The notes below the pieces were generated by a model. The model did no database searches, was not told the origin of the DNA, and saw nothing but the letters and a program-made list of their open reading frames with translations. The translations under genes and the position numbers were made by a program. A stretch of 64,000 nt of DNA from Flagellimonas algicola. GTDB lineage: Bacteria > Bacteroidota > Bacteroidia > Flavobacteriales > Flavobacteriaceae. Shown here piece after piece: positions 41,559 through 49,802 of the stretch (position 1 is its first letter; every line of letters begins with the position of its first letter). The stretch is from contig NZ_VCNI01000002.1 of assembly GCF_005937185.1 (NCBI RefSeq), positions 1,240,001 through 1,304,000 of the forward strand, in the 5' to 3' direction.

Positions 41559-43778
41559 AAACCATTTTGTTCAAAGCGACAGCCAAAAAAACACATAAGG
41601 CGCTGCGCTAAAACACTATTTTCAACTTTGGCCCTTTTCGGGCTGGCACTTTCTGCAAGTGCACAACAAAATCCGACAGATTCCCTGGAAGGGAAAAAAA
41701 TCGTCCTCGATGAGGTATTGGTACAGGCCGTTAGGGTCACCAAGGAGTTTCCCATTACGTTTTCCAATTTAGATCAGGAAGAACTTGCTCCACGAAACTT
41801 GGGACAGGACATTCCAATCCTTATGAATTACCTCCCTGCTGTGGTCACAACGTCAGACGCTGGAGCCGGTGTGGGATACACAGGTATTCGTGTAAGGGGG
41901 AGTGATGCCACTCGGGTGAACGTAACTATCAATGGAGTGCCTTACAACGATGCCGAATCACATGGTACATTTTGGGTAAATATGCCCGATTTTGCCTCTT
42001 CTACGGAAAGTTTGCAATTGCAACGTGGTGTGGGTACATCAACCAATGGGTCAGGTGCCTTTGGTGCCAGTTTGAACATTCTTACCGATGCATTTTCAGA
42101 AGAAGCCTATGGCAGAATCTCTTCGTCCATAGGAAGTTTTAACACGCTGCGAAACAATGTCAAATTCAGTACAGGACTTATCAATGACCACATAGAACTT
42201 TCTGGACGATTGTCCAGGATAACTTCGGATGGTTATATTGATAGGGCAAGTTCTGAGCTGGATTCGTACTTTCTTCAAGGAGCATACAAGGATGATAATA
42301 CCTTGATTAAGGCTTTGCTATTTGGAGGGCACGAGGTCACCTACCAAGCGTGGTTCGGTATAGATGAGGCCACACTTAACTCGAACAGAACTTTCAATCC
42401 TGCCGGAAGGTACACCGATAGGAATGGGGTTACCCAATTTTATGATCGGGAAGAGGACAATTACAAGCAAGATCATTTTCAGCTGCACTGGAACGAGAGA
42501 TTGAACTCCAATTGGAATGCCAATTTTAGTTTGCACTATACTCGTGGTAGAGGCTATTTTGAGCAGTTTAGGGAAGATGACGACTTTGATACTTATGGCT
42601 TTGATTCCATTACGGTGGATGGGGAAACAGTAAACACCACGGATTTAATCCGAAGAAGATGGTTGGACAATGATTTTTATGGAACCGTTGTGTCGTTGAA
42701 TCACCAAAAAGAAAATCTAAATCTTATCATTGGGGGAGGATACAATGTTTATAAAGGAGATCATTTTGGGGAGGTCATTTGGGCCAGGTTTGCTGGGAAT
42801 AGCAGCATCCGGGACCGCTATTACGATGACAACTCAACCAAAACGGATTTCAACACCTACGTAAAGGCCAATTATAAGTTGGATTCCCAATGGTCCGTGT
42901 TTGGAGATGTCCAATACCGGGGAGTAAGTTATGAAGCCAATGGAGAAGATACTGGCTTGGTGGATGATACCTTCAACTTTTTTAACCCAAAAGCGGGGAT
43001 TACTTTCGATTTAAACCCAAACCACAACTTTTACCTGTCGTATGCCAGGGCAAATCGGGAACCCAACCGGAACGACTACGAAAATGGAAGTCCAAAACCT
43101 GAAAAGCTCAACGATTTTGAACTGGGGTGGCGCTATGTTTCGCCCAATTTTCAGTTGAACGCAAATGCGTACTATATGCGCTATAAAGATCAATTGGTAC
43201 TTACAGGCGAATTGAACGATGTAGGCGCCCCATTAAGGGCTAATGTTGGGGACAGCTACCGTTTGGGCCTGGAGTTGGATGCCACCATAGCGTTGGGTGA
43301 TCAATGGGCCCTCCGACCCAACATTGCTTTGAGCGATAACAGAAATGTGGATTTTGTTTTCCAAAGGGATGGAGTGCTCCAAGATTTGGGGAACACCAAA
43401 ATTGCCTACTCGCCCAATCTCGTAGCAGGTAACATCCTTGCCTTCATGCCAACGGAAGAGCTACAAGTTTCCTTGCTCAGCAAATTTGTAGGGAAACAGT
43501 ACATGGGAAATATTGATTCCGAAGCTTCAACCTTGGACAATTACACCCAAACGGATTTGAACGTCCAGTACGTGATTGAGACCAATTCCTTTGTGAAGAG
43601 CATAGTGCTTTCCGGTTTGGTGAACAATATTTTTGATGCGGACATAGTTTCCAATGGGTATTTCTTTACCTACGATGACGACTTTTCGAATCCCGGAACC
43701 ATTACAACTATAGAAGGGGCCGGTTTTTACCCTCAGGCAGGAATCCACTTTTTGTTGGGAGCCACGGTGAATTTCTAA
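41556..43778 (+). CDS. TPP-riboswitch-controlled TonB-dependent receptor (thiamine uptake)
   Basis: 740 residues from ATG 41556; ATG 41523 is also possible, and the ATG at 41442 lies inside the riboswitch and is not used. Signal peptide with a long basic n-region (KRQPKKHIRRCAK) cleaved after SASAQ. TonB box region, plug with LMNYLPAVVTTSDAGAGVGYTGIRVRGSD and RGVGTSTNGSGAFGASLNI, then the barrel. There is no carboxypeptidase-like domain, unlike the two other receptors of the window. The riboswitch indicates an outer-membrane receptor for thiamine or a precursor. Confidence 0.92.
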   Translation: MKPFCSKRQPKKHIRRCAKTLFSTLALFGLALSASAQQNPTDSLEGKKIVLDEVLVQAVRVTKEFPITFSNLDQEELAPRNLGQDIPILMNYLPAVVTTSDAGAGVGYTGIRVRGSDATRVNVTINGVPYNDAESHGTFWVNMPDFASSTESLQLQRGVGTSTNGSGAFGASLNILTDAFSEEAYGRISSSIGSFNTLRNNVKFSTGLINDHIELSGRLSRITSDGYIDRASSELDSYFLQGAYKDDNTLIKALLFGGHEVTYQAWFGIDEATLNSNRTFNPAGRYTDRNGVTQFYDREEDNYKQDHFQLHWNERLNSNWNANFSLHYTRGRGYFEQFREDDDFDTYGFDSITVDGETVNTTDLIRRRWLDNDFYGTVVSLNHQKENLNLIIGGGYNVYKGDHFGEVIWARFAGNSSIRDRYYDDNSTKTDFNTYVKANYKLDSQWSVFGDVQYRGVSYEANGEDTGLVDDTFNFFNPKAGITFDLNPNHNFYLSYARANREPNRNDYENGSPKPEKLNDFELGWRYVSPNFQLNANAYYMRYKDQLVLTGELNDVGAPLRANVGDSYRLGLELDATIALGDQWALRPNIALSDNRNVDFVFQRDGVLQDLGNTKIAYSPNLVAGNILAFMPTEELQVSLLSKFVGKQYMGNIDSEASTLDNYTQTDLNVQYVIETNSFVKSIVLSGLVNNIFDADIVSNGYFFTYDDDFSNPGTITTIEGAGFYPQAGIHFLLGATVNF

Positions 43779-43798
43779 AAAGAACCAAATACAATTGA

Positions 43799-43846
43799 GA
43801 AAGGGATTCTGTACATTTATGATTATGACAGAATCCCTTTCATTTT
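43799..43846 (+). repeat. 14-bp perfect inverted repeat overlapping the start of the oxidoreductase gene
   Basis: GAAAGGGATTCTGT (43799-43812) and its exact complement (43828-43841) are separated by 15 bases and followed by ATTTTTC. It can terminate the receptor transcript, but the start codons of the next gene (ATG 43819, ATG 43825) are in its loop. Confidence 0.8.
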
Positions 43847-44820
43847 TCAATAAGACCCCGATTCGATGGGGTGTGATTGGCTGCGGTGGTGTAGCCGAAA
43901 TAAAGAGTGTTCCAGCCTATCAAATGGCCAAAGATTTTGAAGTGGTCATGGTCATGCGTAGGGATGCCGAAAAAGTGGAGGACTATGCCCGCAGACATCG
44001 TGTTCCGCAGTATACCACCAATGCCCAAGAAGTCGTAGAAAGTCGGGAGGTAGATGCTGTGTATATTGCTACCCCTCCGGATTCACATAAAGAATACGCT
44101 CTTTTGGTAGCCAAGGCCGGAAAACCTTGCTGTATTGAAAAACCCATGGCGCCCTCCTATGCGGACAGCCTGGCCATTTATAAGGCATTTGAGGAAAAGG
44201 GTTTGCCACTTTTTATAGCCTATTATCGAAGATCATTGCCAAGGTTCAATCAGATAAAACAATGGTTGGATGAAGAAAAGATTGGAGAGGTAAGACATAT
44301 CCATTGGCAGAAAACCAAGCCGCCTTCTGAAATTGATTTAAATGGAAATTACAATTGGAGAACAGATAATGAAGTAGCCCCCGGAGGTTATTTTGATGAC
44401 TTGGCAAGTCATGGTTTGGACTTATTTGTCCATTTATTGGGGGATATCATAAATGCCCAGGGTTTAGCCGTCAACCAATTGGGGCTGTACAGCGCCTACG
44501 ACAATATAACAGGTAGTTGGATTCATGAAAACGGCGTAACCGGAGCTGGGGTTTGGAACTTTGGCTCTTATCACCGGGAAGACAAGGTTGAAATTTTTGG
44601 TTCCGAAGGAAAGATCACCTTTGCAGTGTTGGACGAGGCACCATTGATTTTAGAAAACGGTTCCGAAAAGATAGAATTGGAAATCCCAAATCCAGAACAC
44701 GTTCAACAATACCACGTCCAAAACATTCAGGATCACCTTAATGGGATTTCAAAACACCCATCCCAAGGAAATTCTGGGCTTCACACCAGTTGGGTCATGG
44801 ACAAAATCTTGGGGAACTAG
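43819..44820 (+). CDS. Gfo/Idh/MocA-family oxidoreductase
   Basis: 333 residues from ATG 43819 (ATG 43825 two codons later is equally possible). N-terminal Rossmann fold with IRWGVIGCGGVAE, then AVYIATPPDSH and the typical CIEKPMA with the catalytic Lys; the C-terminal domain carries GGYFDDLASHGLDLF with the conserved His. NAD(P)-dependent oxidation or reduction of a sugar or polyol is the family role; the substrate is open. It starts 40 bases behind the thiamine receptor, with a strong inverted repeat around the start codon. Confidence 0.92.
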   Translation: MIMTESLSFFNKTPIRWGVIGCGGVAEIKSVPAYQMAKDFEVVMVMRRDAEKVEDYARRHRVPQYTTNAQEVVESREVDAVYIATPPDSHKEYALLVAKAGKPCCIEKPMAPSYADSLAIYKAFEEKGLPLFIAYYRRSLPRFNQIKQWLDEEKIGEVRHIHWQKTKPPSEIDLNGNYNWRTDNEVAPGGYFDDLASHGLDLFVHLLGDIINAQGLAVNQLGLYSAYDNITGSWIHENGVTGAGVWNFGSYHREDKVEIFGSEGKITFAVLDEAPLILENGSEKIELEIPNPEHVQQYHVQNIQDHLNGISKHPSQGNSGLHTSWVMDKILGN

Positions 44821-45254
44821 TTGGATATGGTCACAACGTTTCCACTTTGTGTGGCTCTATAGAACAACAGATCATAATAGCGGGTGCCATCGTCTGGTCT
44901 ATTCAATTGCTGACCTGTGAACAGACTATAGGTGAAATCTTCACAGGAGCAGGTCACATTCTGACCATCAATGGTCATTGTGGAGCAACTGTTTGGGGTA
45001 TGGTTGGGACAGCTGGCTTCGAAAGCAAAAAAAGTGTCGAGTCCGGTGCGCATTACAAAAGCTCCCCGGGTTCCCACTCCGTTATTTCCTACGTAAACAG
45101 GATTGCCAATGTTATTCAGGTCATTGTATAAGGGTAGATTTAGATTAAGATCAAATCTGAAATTGATCTCTTGTAAATAAGGATTTCGATTGGTGGGATC
45201 AGATTCACAGGAGATTAGGAAAAATAGCAAAAGGCAGCCCCAGATGTACTTCAT
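44817..45254 (-). CDS. Rieske-like lipoprotein with degenerate cluster motifs
   Basis: 145 residues; lipobox at LISC (Cys near 16). The body has FFAFEASCPNHTPNSCSTM and then VTCSCEDFTYSLFTG, which has the layout of a Rieske fold (two ligand loops, the second before a (F/Y)SLFTG-type strand). The standard CxH and CxxH pairs are altered to CPNH and CSCED. Close relatives occur across flavobacteria without known function. It is convergent with the oxidoreductase gene (four-base overlap of stops). Confidence 0.75.
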   Translation of the reverse strand: MKYIWGCLLLFFLISCESDPTNRNPYLQEINFRFDLNLNLPLYNDLNNIGNPVYVGNNGVGTRGAFVMRTGLDTFFAFEASCPNHTPNSCSTMTIDGQNVTCSCEDFTYSLFTGQQLNRPDDGTRYYDLLFYRATQSGNVVTISN

Positions 45255-45302
45255 AGCAAGGATTTGATGGTATTACAGCGACAAAATTGGTCAAAAATTG
45301 CC

Positions 45303-45310
45303 TATATTTG
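45303..45310 (+). promoter_or_regulatory. -7 element of the greA promoter
   Basis: Perfect TATATTTG, 130 bases before the greA start. It would give a transcript with a leader of ~123 bases. Confidence 0.6.
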
Positions 45311-45314
45311 CGTT

Positions 45315-45364
45315 AAATCCTCGCAAAAACTATGCTTGATGTAGTTCCAGTTGAGGATTTTTTG
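45315..45364 (+). promoter_or_regulatory. Attenuator-like hairpin in the greA leader
   Basis: AAATCCTC (45315-45322) pairs with GAGGATTT (45353-45360), with an inner AACTA/TAGTT stem, followed directly by more T residues. It begins right behind the promoter and looks like a terminator inside the leader. Confidence 0.55.
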
Positions 45365-45439
45365 TATTTGTACCGAAGAAGCGCATTGGGAAAATAAACA
45401 CATTTTCCTCAATGTTCTTTTGCATTAAAAAATGACGAT

Positions 45440-45916
45440 ATGAGTAAAATATCTTACTATACAGCTGAGGGATTAAAAAAATTAAGGGAAGAACTAAATC
45501 ACCTTAAAGATGTGGAACGCCCCAAGGCATCACAAGCTATTGGAGAGGCTAGGGATAAGGGAGATTTATCTGAAAACGCTGAGTACGACGCAGCCAAAGA
45601 AGCTCAAGGACTTTTAGAAATGAAGATTTCCAAAATGGAAGAAACTTTATCCAATGCCCGTTTGATTGACGAATCCCAATTGGATACCTCCAAGGTGTTG
45701 GTTTTGTCCACGGTAAAACTCAAGAATCAGACCAATGGAATGGAGATGAAATATACCTTGGTGGCGGAAAGTGAGGCTGATTTGAAAGCAGGGAAGATTT
45801 CCGTAACCTCACCCATAGGTAAGGGATTGTTGGGGAAGTCTGTTGGAGAAGTGGCCGAAATCCAAGTGCCCAATGGAACGTTAAAGTTTGATATTTTGGA
45901 AATCACCCGAGAATAA
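45440..45916 (+). CDS. greA: Transcription elongation factor GreA
   Basis: 158 residues: N-terminal coiled coil with the conserved acidic tip (GEARDKGDLSENAEYDAAKE) that enters the RNA polymerase secondary channel and stimulates transcript cleavage, and the C-terminal FKBP-like domain (SPIGKGLLGKSVGEVAEIQVPNG). Normal length. Leader with attenuator-like hairpin. A terminator separates it from the HIT gene. Confidence 0.98.
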   Translation: MSKISYYTAEGLKKLREELNHLKDVERPKASQAIGEARDKGDLSENAEYDAAKEAQGLLEMKISKMEETLSNARLIDESQLDTSKVLVLSTVKLKNQTNGMEMKYTLVAESEADLKAGKISVTSPIGKGLLGKSVGEVAEIQVPNGTLKFDILEITRE

Positions 45917-45940
45917 AACACATTTAATTGTATAATTTTA

Positions 45941-45966
45941 ATCCCGTCCTTTGACGGGATTTTTTA
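45941..45966 (+). terminator. Terminator after greA
   Basis: ATCCCGTC-CTTT-GACGGGAT: 8-bp perfect stem with a four-base loop, followed by TTTTTT. It lies 26 bases before the HIT-protein start, so only read-through reaches that gene unless it has its own promoter. Confidence 0.85.
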
Positions 45967-45992
45967 TTTCAAACCAAACAAAACCAAACCTA

Positions 45993-46385
45993 ATGCCCAG
46001 TATTTTCACCAAAATCATCAATGGGGAGATTCCCTGTTATAAAATTGCCGAGGACGCAGACAATTTTGCATTTTTGGATATCAACCCCAATGCCAAAGGC
46101 CATACCTTGTGCGTGCCTAAAAAAGAAGTGGATAGATTGTTGGATTTGGATGAGGAAGCCTACCTAAAACTCATGGCTTTTTCCAGAAAAGTAGGCCAGG
46201 CCATTGAAGCAGTGGTTCCTTGCGAAAGGGTAGGTATGAGTGTAATTGGGTTGGAAGTACCACACGTACATGTACATTTAATTCCATTACAAAGCATGAA
46301 AAACGCAACCTTTCAATACAAGGAATCGTTGACTCCTAAAGAGTTTGAAAAGGTGGCAGAACAAATTAGCGGAGCCCTTAAATAA
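45993..46385 (+). CDS. HIT-family nucleotide hydrolase/transferase
   Basis: 130 residues from ATG 45993 (MPSIFTKIINGEIP; the ORF can be extended upstream to 45951, inside the terminator, which I reject). The catalytic histidine triad is HVHVHLIP near residues 90-97. Family members hydrolyse adenosine-phosphoramidate or dinucleoside polyphosphates. The greA-HIT order is common in flavobacteria. The stop overlaps the convergent zinc-ribbon gene by eight bases. Confidence 0.95.
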   Translation: MPSIFTKIINGEIPCYKIAEDADNFAFLDINPNAKGHTLCVPKKEVDRLLDLDEEAYLKLMAFSRKVGQAIEAVVPCERVGMSVIGLEVPHVHVHLIPLQSMKNATFQYKESLTPKEFEKVAEQISGALK

Positions 46386-46728
46386 GTCCCTCCATCCTTA
46401 AATAGATTCCACCGGCCACTAAAGCCAAAATCAAAATCAGTAAGATAAAGAACAGGGTGGTGAATCGCACCTGAGCACGGTCCGGTTGAACCAGTTTGTT
46501 GTAATAGTCAAACACCCGCTCAATATCCTCCGTCCAATTCACGGGATAGATAATGGAGTAACATTTCTTACATTTTATTTCGTGGGTAACCACATCCGTA
46601 GTCCTGTGATAAAAAGGATTGAACGTATGCTTCTGATAGAAGGTAAGCTTAAGCTGCTGGTTAAAACATTCGGGGCAGTTATTGGTAATTTCAGCTTCCT
46701 TTATCGCAATTTGTTTTTCTTTTGCCAT
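46378..46728 (-). CDS. Zinc-ribbon protein with C-terminal membrane helix
   Basis: 116 residues: two CxxC knuckles (NNCPECFN near 18-21 and IKCKKCYS near 53-56) that would form a zinc ribbon, then a soluble helix and a C-terminal membrane segment (FTTLFFILLILILALVAGGIYL). Tail-anchored architecture, unknown function. It lies five bases behind the stop of the sensor kinase gene on the same strand, so the two are probably one transcript. Confidence 0.78.
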   Translation of the reverse strand: MAKEKQIAIKEAEITNNCPECFNQQLKLTFYQKHTFNPFYHRTTDVVTHEIKCKKCYSIIYPVNWTEDIERVFDYYNKLVQPDRAQVRFTTLFFILLILILALVAGGIYLRMEGLI

Positions 46729-46733
46729 GGCAT

Positions 46734-47882
46734 CTAAACATTTGCTTTGAGGGAAATTTGCATGATTGTTCCTTCTTTATTTGACGAAAGTACTTTAATT
46801 TTTCCTTTGTGGTATTCTTCCACAATTCTTTTTACCAAGGACAACCCTAGGCCCCAACCTCTTTTTTTGGAAGTTACGCCCGGGCTAAAAATATTCTGGA
46901 AATCGCTTTTAGGAATTCCATGTCCGGTGTCCGAGACCAAAACATGAACGTTCTGGCCCTTATGTTCAATTTGAATGCTGATGTTTCCTTTACCCTTCAT
47001 GGCATCGATTCCGTTTTTCACCAAATTTTCAATGCTCCAATTGTAGAGGGGAGGGTTCAGCATGACGGGAAGCTTTTCAATATCAGAGGTAAAGTCAAAA
47101 TGAACCAATTTGGAGCTTCTTCGTTTAAGATATTGGTATGCTTTTTCAGTCTCTGATACAATATCGTGTTCTTTTAATTCTGGGGTAGATCCAATTTTGG
47201 AAAACCGCTCTGTAATGGTTTGCAAACGGAAAATGTCCTTTTCAATTTCCTTGGTAATGTCAGGATTAATGTCTTCGGATTTCAATAGTTCATTCCATCC
47301 CAAAAGCGAAGTAAGGGGAGTCCCTATCTGATGTGCGGTTTCCTTGGCCATGCCCGCCCATAATTTGTTTTGTTCCGAAGCTTTGTTGGTCTTAAAGAAG
47401 AAGAAAATAACCGCACCAAACAGGAAAATTATCAGTAATAGTGCCAAAGGATAATACTTCAACTTGTTCAATACCTCAGAATTTCCATAGTATAAAGTTT
47501 CCAAAAGCTCCCCTTCCTGAACAATGTGAATAGGTTCATTTTCACTGGCGAATTGCCTAATTTTTCGTTGGATGTAGGTACTGTCCGATGCACTTTCAGG
47601 CGCAATATTATGCGTTTTTATAGACCCTTCTTCATTTACCAAAATCATAGGGGTGGAGGTGTTGTTGCCCAAAACCTTTAGAGTTAGATTGCCCTGCTCC
47701 TGATCCACGGAAGATTGGATCAGCTCCAGCTGGGCGGTGGCCCAAATTTCCATTCTCAACCGCTCCTCCTCCTTAAATTTTTTGAAAAAACTATTAGTAT
47801 TCCACAGGATGAGACTTACAATGACAAAAGCGGAAATCAGCAGGGTGATATTGGACGCTTTGTTTTTGGGGCTGAAGTTCAT
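46734..47882 (-). CDS. Sensor histidine kinase
   Basis: 382 residues: membrane helix ~12-30, periplasmic region ~35-140, second helix ~145-163, then HisKA with H184 (AKETAHQIGTPLTSLLGWNE) and HATPase (NLVKNGIDAMKGKG, VSDTGHGIPKSD, GWGLGLSLVKRI). The HQIGTPL form of the H-box is common in Bacteroidota. No response regulator gene is next to it, so it is an orphan kinase here. It is co-transcribed with the zinc-ribbon gene and divergent from DUF3127. Confidence 0.93.
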   Translation of the reverse strand: MNFSPKNKASNITLLISAFVIVSLILWNTNSFFKKFKEEERLRMEIWATAQLELIQSSVDQEQGNLTLKVLGNNTSTPMILVNEEGSIKTHNIAPESASDSTYIQRKIRQFASENEPIHIVQEGELLETLYYGNSEVLNKLKYYPLALLLIIFLFGAVIFFFFKTNKASEQNKLWAGMAKETAHQIGTPLTSLLGWNELLKSEDINPDITKEIEKDIFRLQTITERFSKIGSTPELKEHDIVSETEKAYQYLKRRSSKLVHFDFTSDIEKLPVMLNPPLYNWSIENLVKNGIDAMKGKGNISIQIEHKGQNVHVLVSDTGHGIPKSDFQNIFSPGVTSKKRGWGLGLSLVKRIVEEYHKGKIKVLSSNKEGTIMQISLKANV

Positions 47883-47975
47883 GCTTTGGTGGTATTCTGA
47901 TTAAAGATAGAAGAAAAGAGAGAATTTGTTGATAGTTCGGTGGTACAGATCATTTTTATTAGGAGGCATTTTATG

Positions 47976-47983
47976 TATTTTTG
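47976..47983 (+). promoter_or_regulatory. -7 element in front of the DUF3127 gene
   Basis: Perfect TATTTTTG, 22 bases before the ATG at 48006. It excludes the longer reading frame that starts at 47940. Confidence 0.5.
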
Positions 47984-48005
47984 GAGCTTATTGAAAATAG
48001 CATAT

Positions 48006-48383
48006 ATGGAAGTTCAGGGAAGAATTAAAATGATTGATGAAACCAAAACCTACGGTAATAACGGTTTTAGGAAACGAGAAATTGTAGTAACCACCGAAGA
48101 ACAATATCCACAGCATATTTTGGTGGAATTTGTACAGGACAAATGCGATCTACTGAATAACTATAGTGTTGGGCAACAGGTCAAAATCAGTATCAATCTA
48201 AGAGGAAGGGAATGGGTAAATCCTCAAGGAGAAACCAAATACTTCAATTCCATTCAAGGATGGCGTGTTGAAAATTTGGAAACTGCCCAACCTTCTGCCG
48301 ATATGCCACCTGTACCACCCATGGAGGCTTTTGAACCTGCTGATGACCTAAACGAGGAAGATCACGACGATTTGCCATTCTAA
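48006..48383 (+). CDS. DUF3127 OB-fold protein with SSB-like acidic tip
   Basis: 125 residues from ATG 48006 (MEVQGRIKMIDETKTYG). The body (FRKREIVVTTEEQYPQHILVEF, VGQQVKISINLRGREW) is the DUF3127 OB-like domain; then a Pro/Ala/Met-rich flexible linker and a C-terminus EEDHDDLPF. That tip is nearly identical to the tip of the SSB in this window (DDDLPF), which recruits repair proteins. It is therefore probably a single-stranded nucleic-acid-binding protein (inference). Six bases separate it from the transporter gene. Confidence 0.85.
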   Translation: MEVQGRIKMIDETKTYGNNGFRKREIVVTTEEQYPQHILVEFVQDKCDLLNNYSVGQQVKISINLRGREWVNPQGETKYFNSIQGWRVENLETAQPSADMPPVPPMEAFEPADDLNEEDHDDLPF

Positions 48384-48389
48384 CCCATT

Positions 48390-49766
48390 TTGGCACTTAC
48401 CCAGGTAATAGAACGCATTTTTAGACGGTATTTGCCGTCGCCGTTCACCATTGCCATTCTGTTGACCATGCTGACCATGGTCTTGGCCTTTTGTTTTACC
48501 GAGAACCGCTCAGAAGGGAGCCACATAGTAGCTATCCTATCCTATTGGGAAGACGGTGTTTGGAACAATGGGCTTTTGGTGTTTGCCTACCAAATGATGC
48601 TCATTTTGGTATTGGGCCATGTGTTGGTGCTGAGCAAACCCATGGAGCGACTCATCCTCCGGATTACAAAACTGGTTACATCTACTTCAAATGCCGCAGT
48701 TTTGGTAGCTCTGCCTACCATGCTGGTTGCTTTTTTTAATTGGGGACTGGGGCTCATTTTTGGAGCCATTTTGGCAAGAAAAGTGGGCGAGTACGCCCAG
48801 GCCAACAATATTCCAATCAATTATCCTTTGGTAGGGGCCGCCGGCTATGGTGGATTAATGATTTGGCATGGGGGCATTAGCGGATCCGCCCCAATAAAAG
48901 TATCCGAAGCTGGGCATCTTAGGAAATTGATGGAAAATGTTTCCAACAATGCACTTTTTGAACAATTGCCAGAATTGATTTCAACCTCCAGCACAGTTTT
49001 TAATCCTTGGAACCTGGCCCTGTTTGTCATAGTAGTAAGTGCCATCACTTTGACTGTTCATTTTCTAGGACAAAAAGCCAAACCTACCGTAATGAGCCTG
49101 AAGGAATATAAGTTTCAGTCCATCCAAAAGGAAAACTTGGAAGGAGCGGAAAAGTTGGACTATTCCAGAATAGCAGCTTCAATTTTTGGGGTTTTGATTT
49201 TACTGACTTTTTTAATTCAATACCTTCCCGCCCTTAGAAAATTGAATATTACCCCTAATATGCTCAATTTTTTCATGTTGGGATTGGCCATAATTTTGCA
49301 TGGAAGCTTCAAGAGCTTTTTAAACGCTATTGAAGAAGCCATTGGGGATACTGCTGGAATTCTGATACAGTTTCCCTTGTATTTTGGAATTATGGGCATT
49401 ATGGCCAATAGCGGAATGATCAATGGGATCTCTGACTTTTTTGTATCCATTAGTACAGAAACAACACTCCCTATATTTACTTTTCTCAGCGCTGGCTTGG
49501 TCAATATTTTTGTGCCAAGCGGAGGTGGTCAATGGGCTGTTCAGGGACCATTGGTTTTAGAGTCCGCCCTACAACTGGGTGTACCCTTGCCCAAAGCGAT
49601 TATGGCCCTGGCCTATGGAGATCAGGTGACCAATATGCTGCAACCCTTTTGGGCACTACCACTGTTGGGAATTACCAAGTTGAAGGCCAAAGAGATCCTG
49701 CCCTACACTCTAATTTTCATGTTTGTGGGATCCCTAATCTACATTGCAGGACTTTTGATCTGGTAA
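48390..49766 (+). CDS. Short-chain fatty acid transporter (AtoE family)
   Basis: 458 residues, start TTG at 48390, about eleven predicted membrane helices. The family motifs are YLPSPFTIAILLT near the start, NWGLGLIFGAILAR and the GGQWAVQGPLV segment near residue 375, with NMLQPFWALPLLG near 415. AtoE-type proteins carry short-chain fatty acids such as acetoacetate or butyrate; the exact substrate here is unknown. It directly follows DUF3127, probably by chance. Confidence 0.9.
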   Translation: MALTQVIERIFRRYLPSPFTIAILLTMLTMVLAFCFTENRSEGSHIVAILSYWEDGVWNNGLLVFAYQMMLILVLGHVLVLSKPMERLILRITKLVTSTSNAAVLVALPTMLVAFFNWGLGLIFGAILARKVGEYAQANNIPINYPLVGAAGYGGLMIWHGGISGSAPIKVSEAGHLRKLMENVSNNALFEQLPELISTSSTVFNPWNLALFVIVVSAITLTVHFLGQKAKPTVMSLKEYKFQSIQKENLEGAEKLDYSRIAASIFGVLILLTFLIQYLPALRKLNITPNMLNFFMLGLAIILHGSFKSFLNAIEEAIGDTAGILIQFPLYFGIMGIMANSGMINGISDFFVSISTETTLPIFTFLSAGLVNIFVPSGGGQWAVQGPLVLESALQLGVPLPKAIMALAYGDQVTNMLQPFWALPLLGITKLKAKEILPYTLIFMFVGSLIYIAGLLIW

Positions 49767-49802
49767 ACTTTTCATTAAATTTATAGAAAACGGCTTTGAA
49801 AA

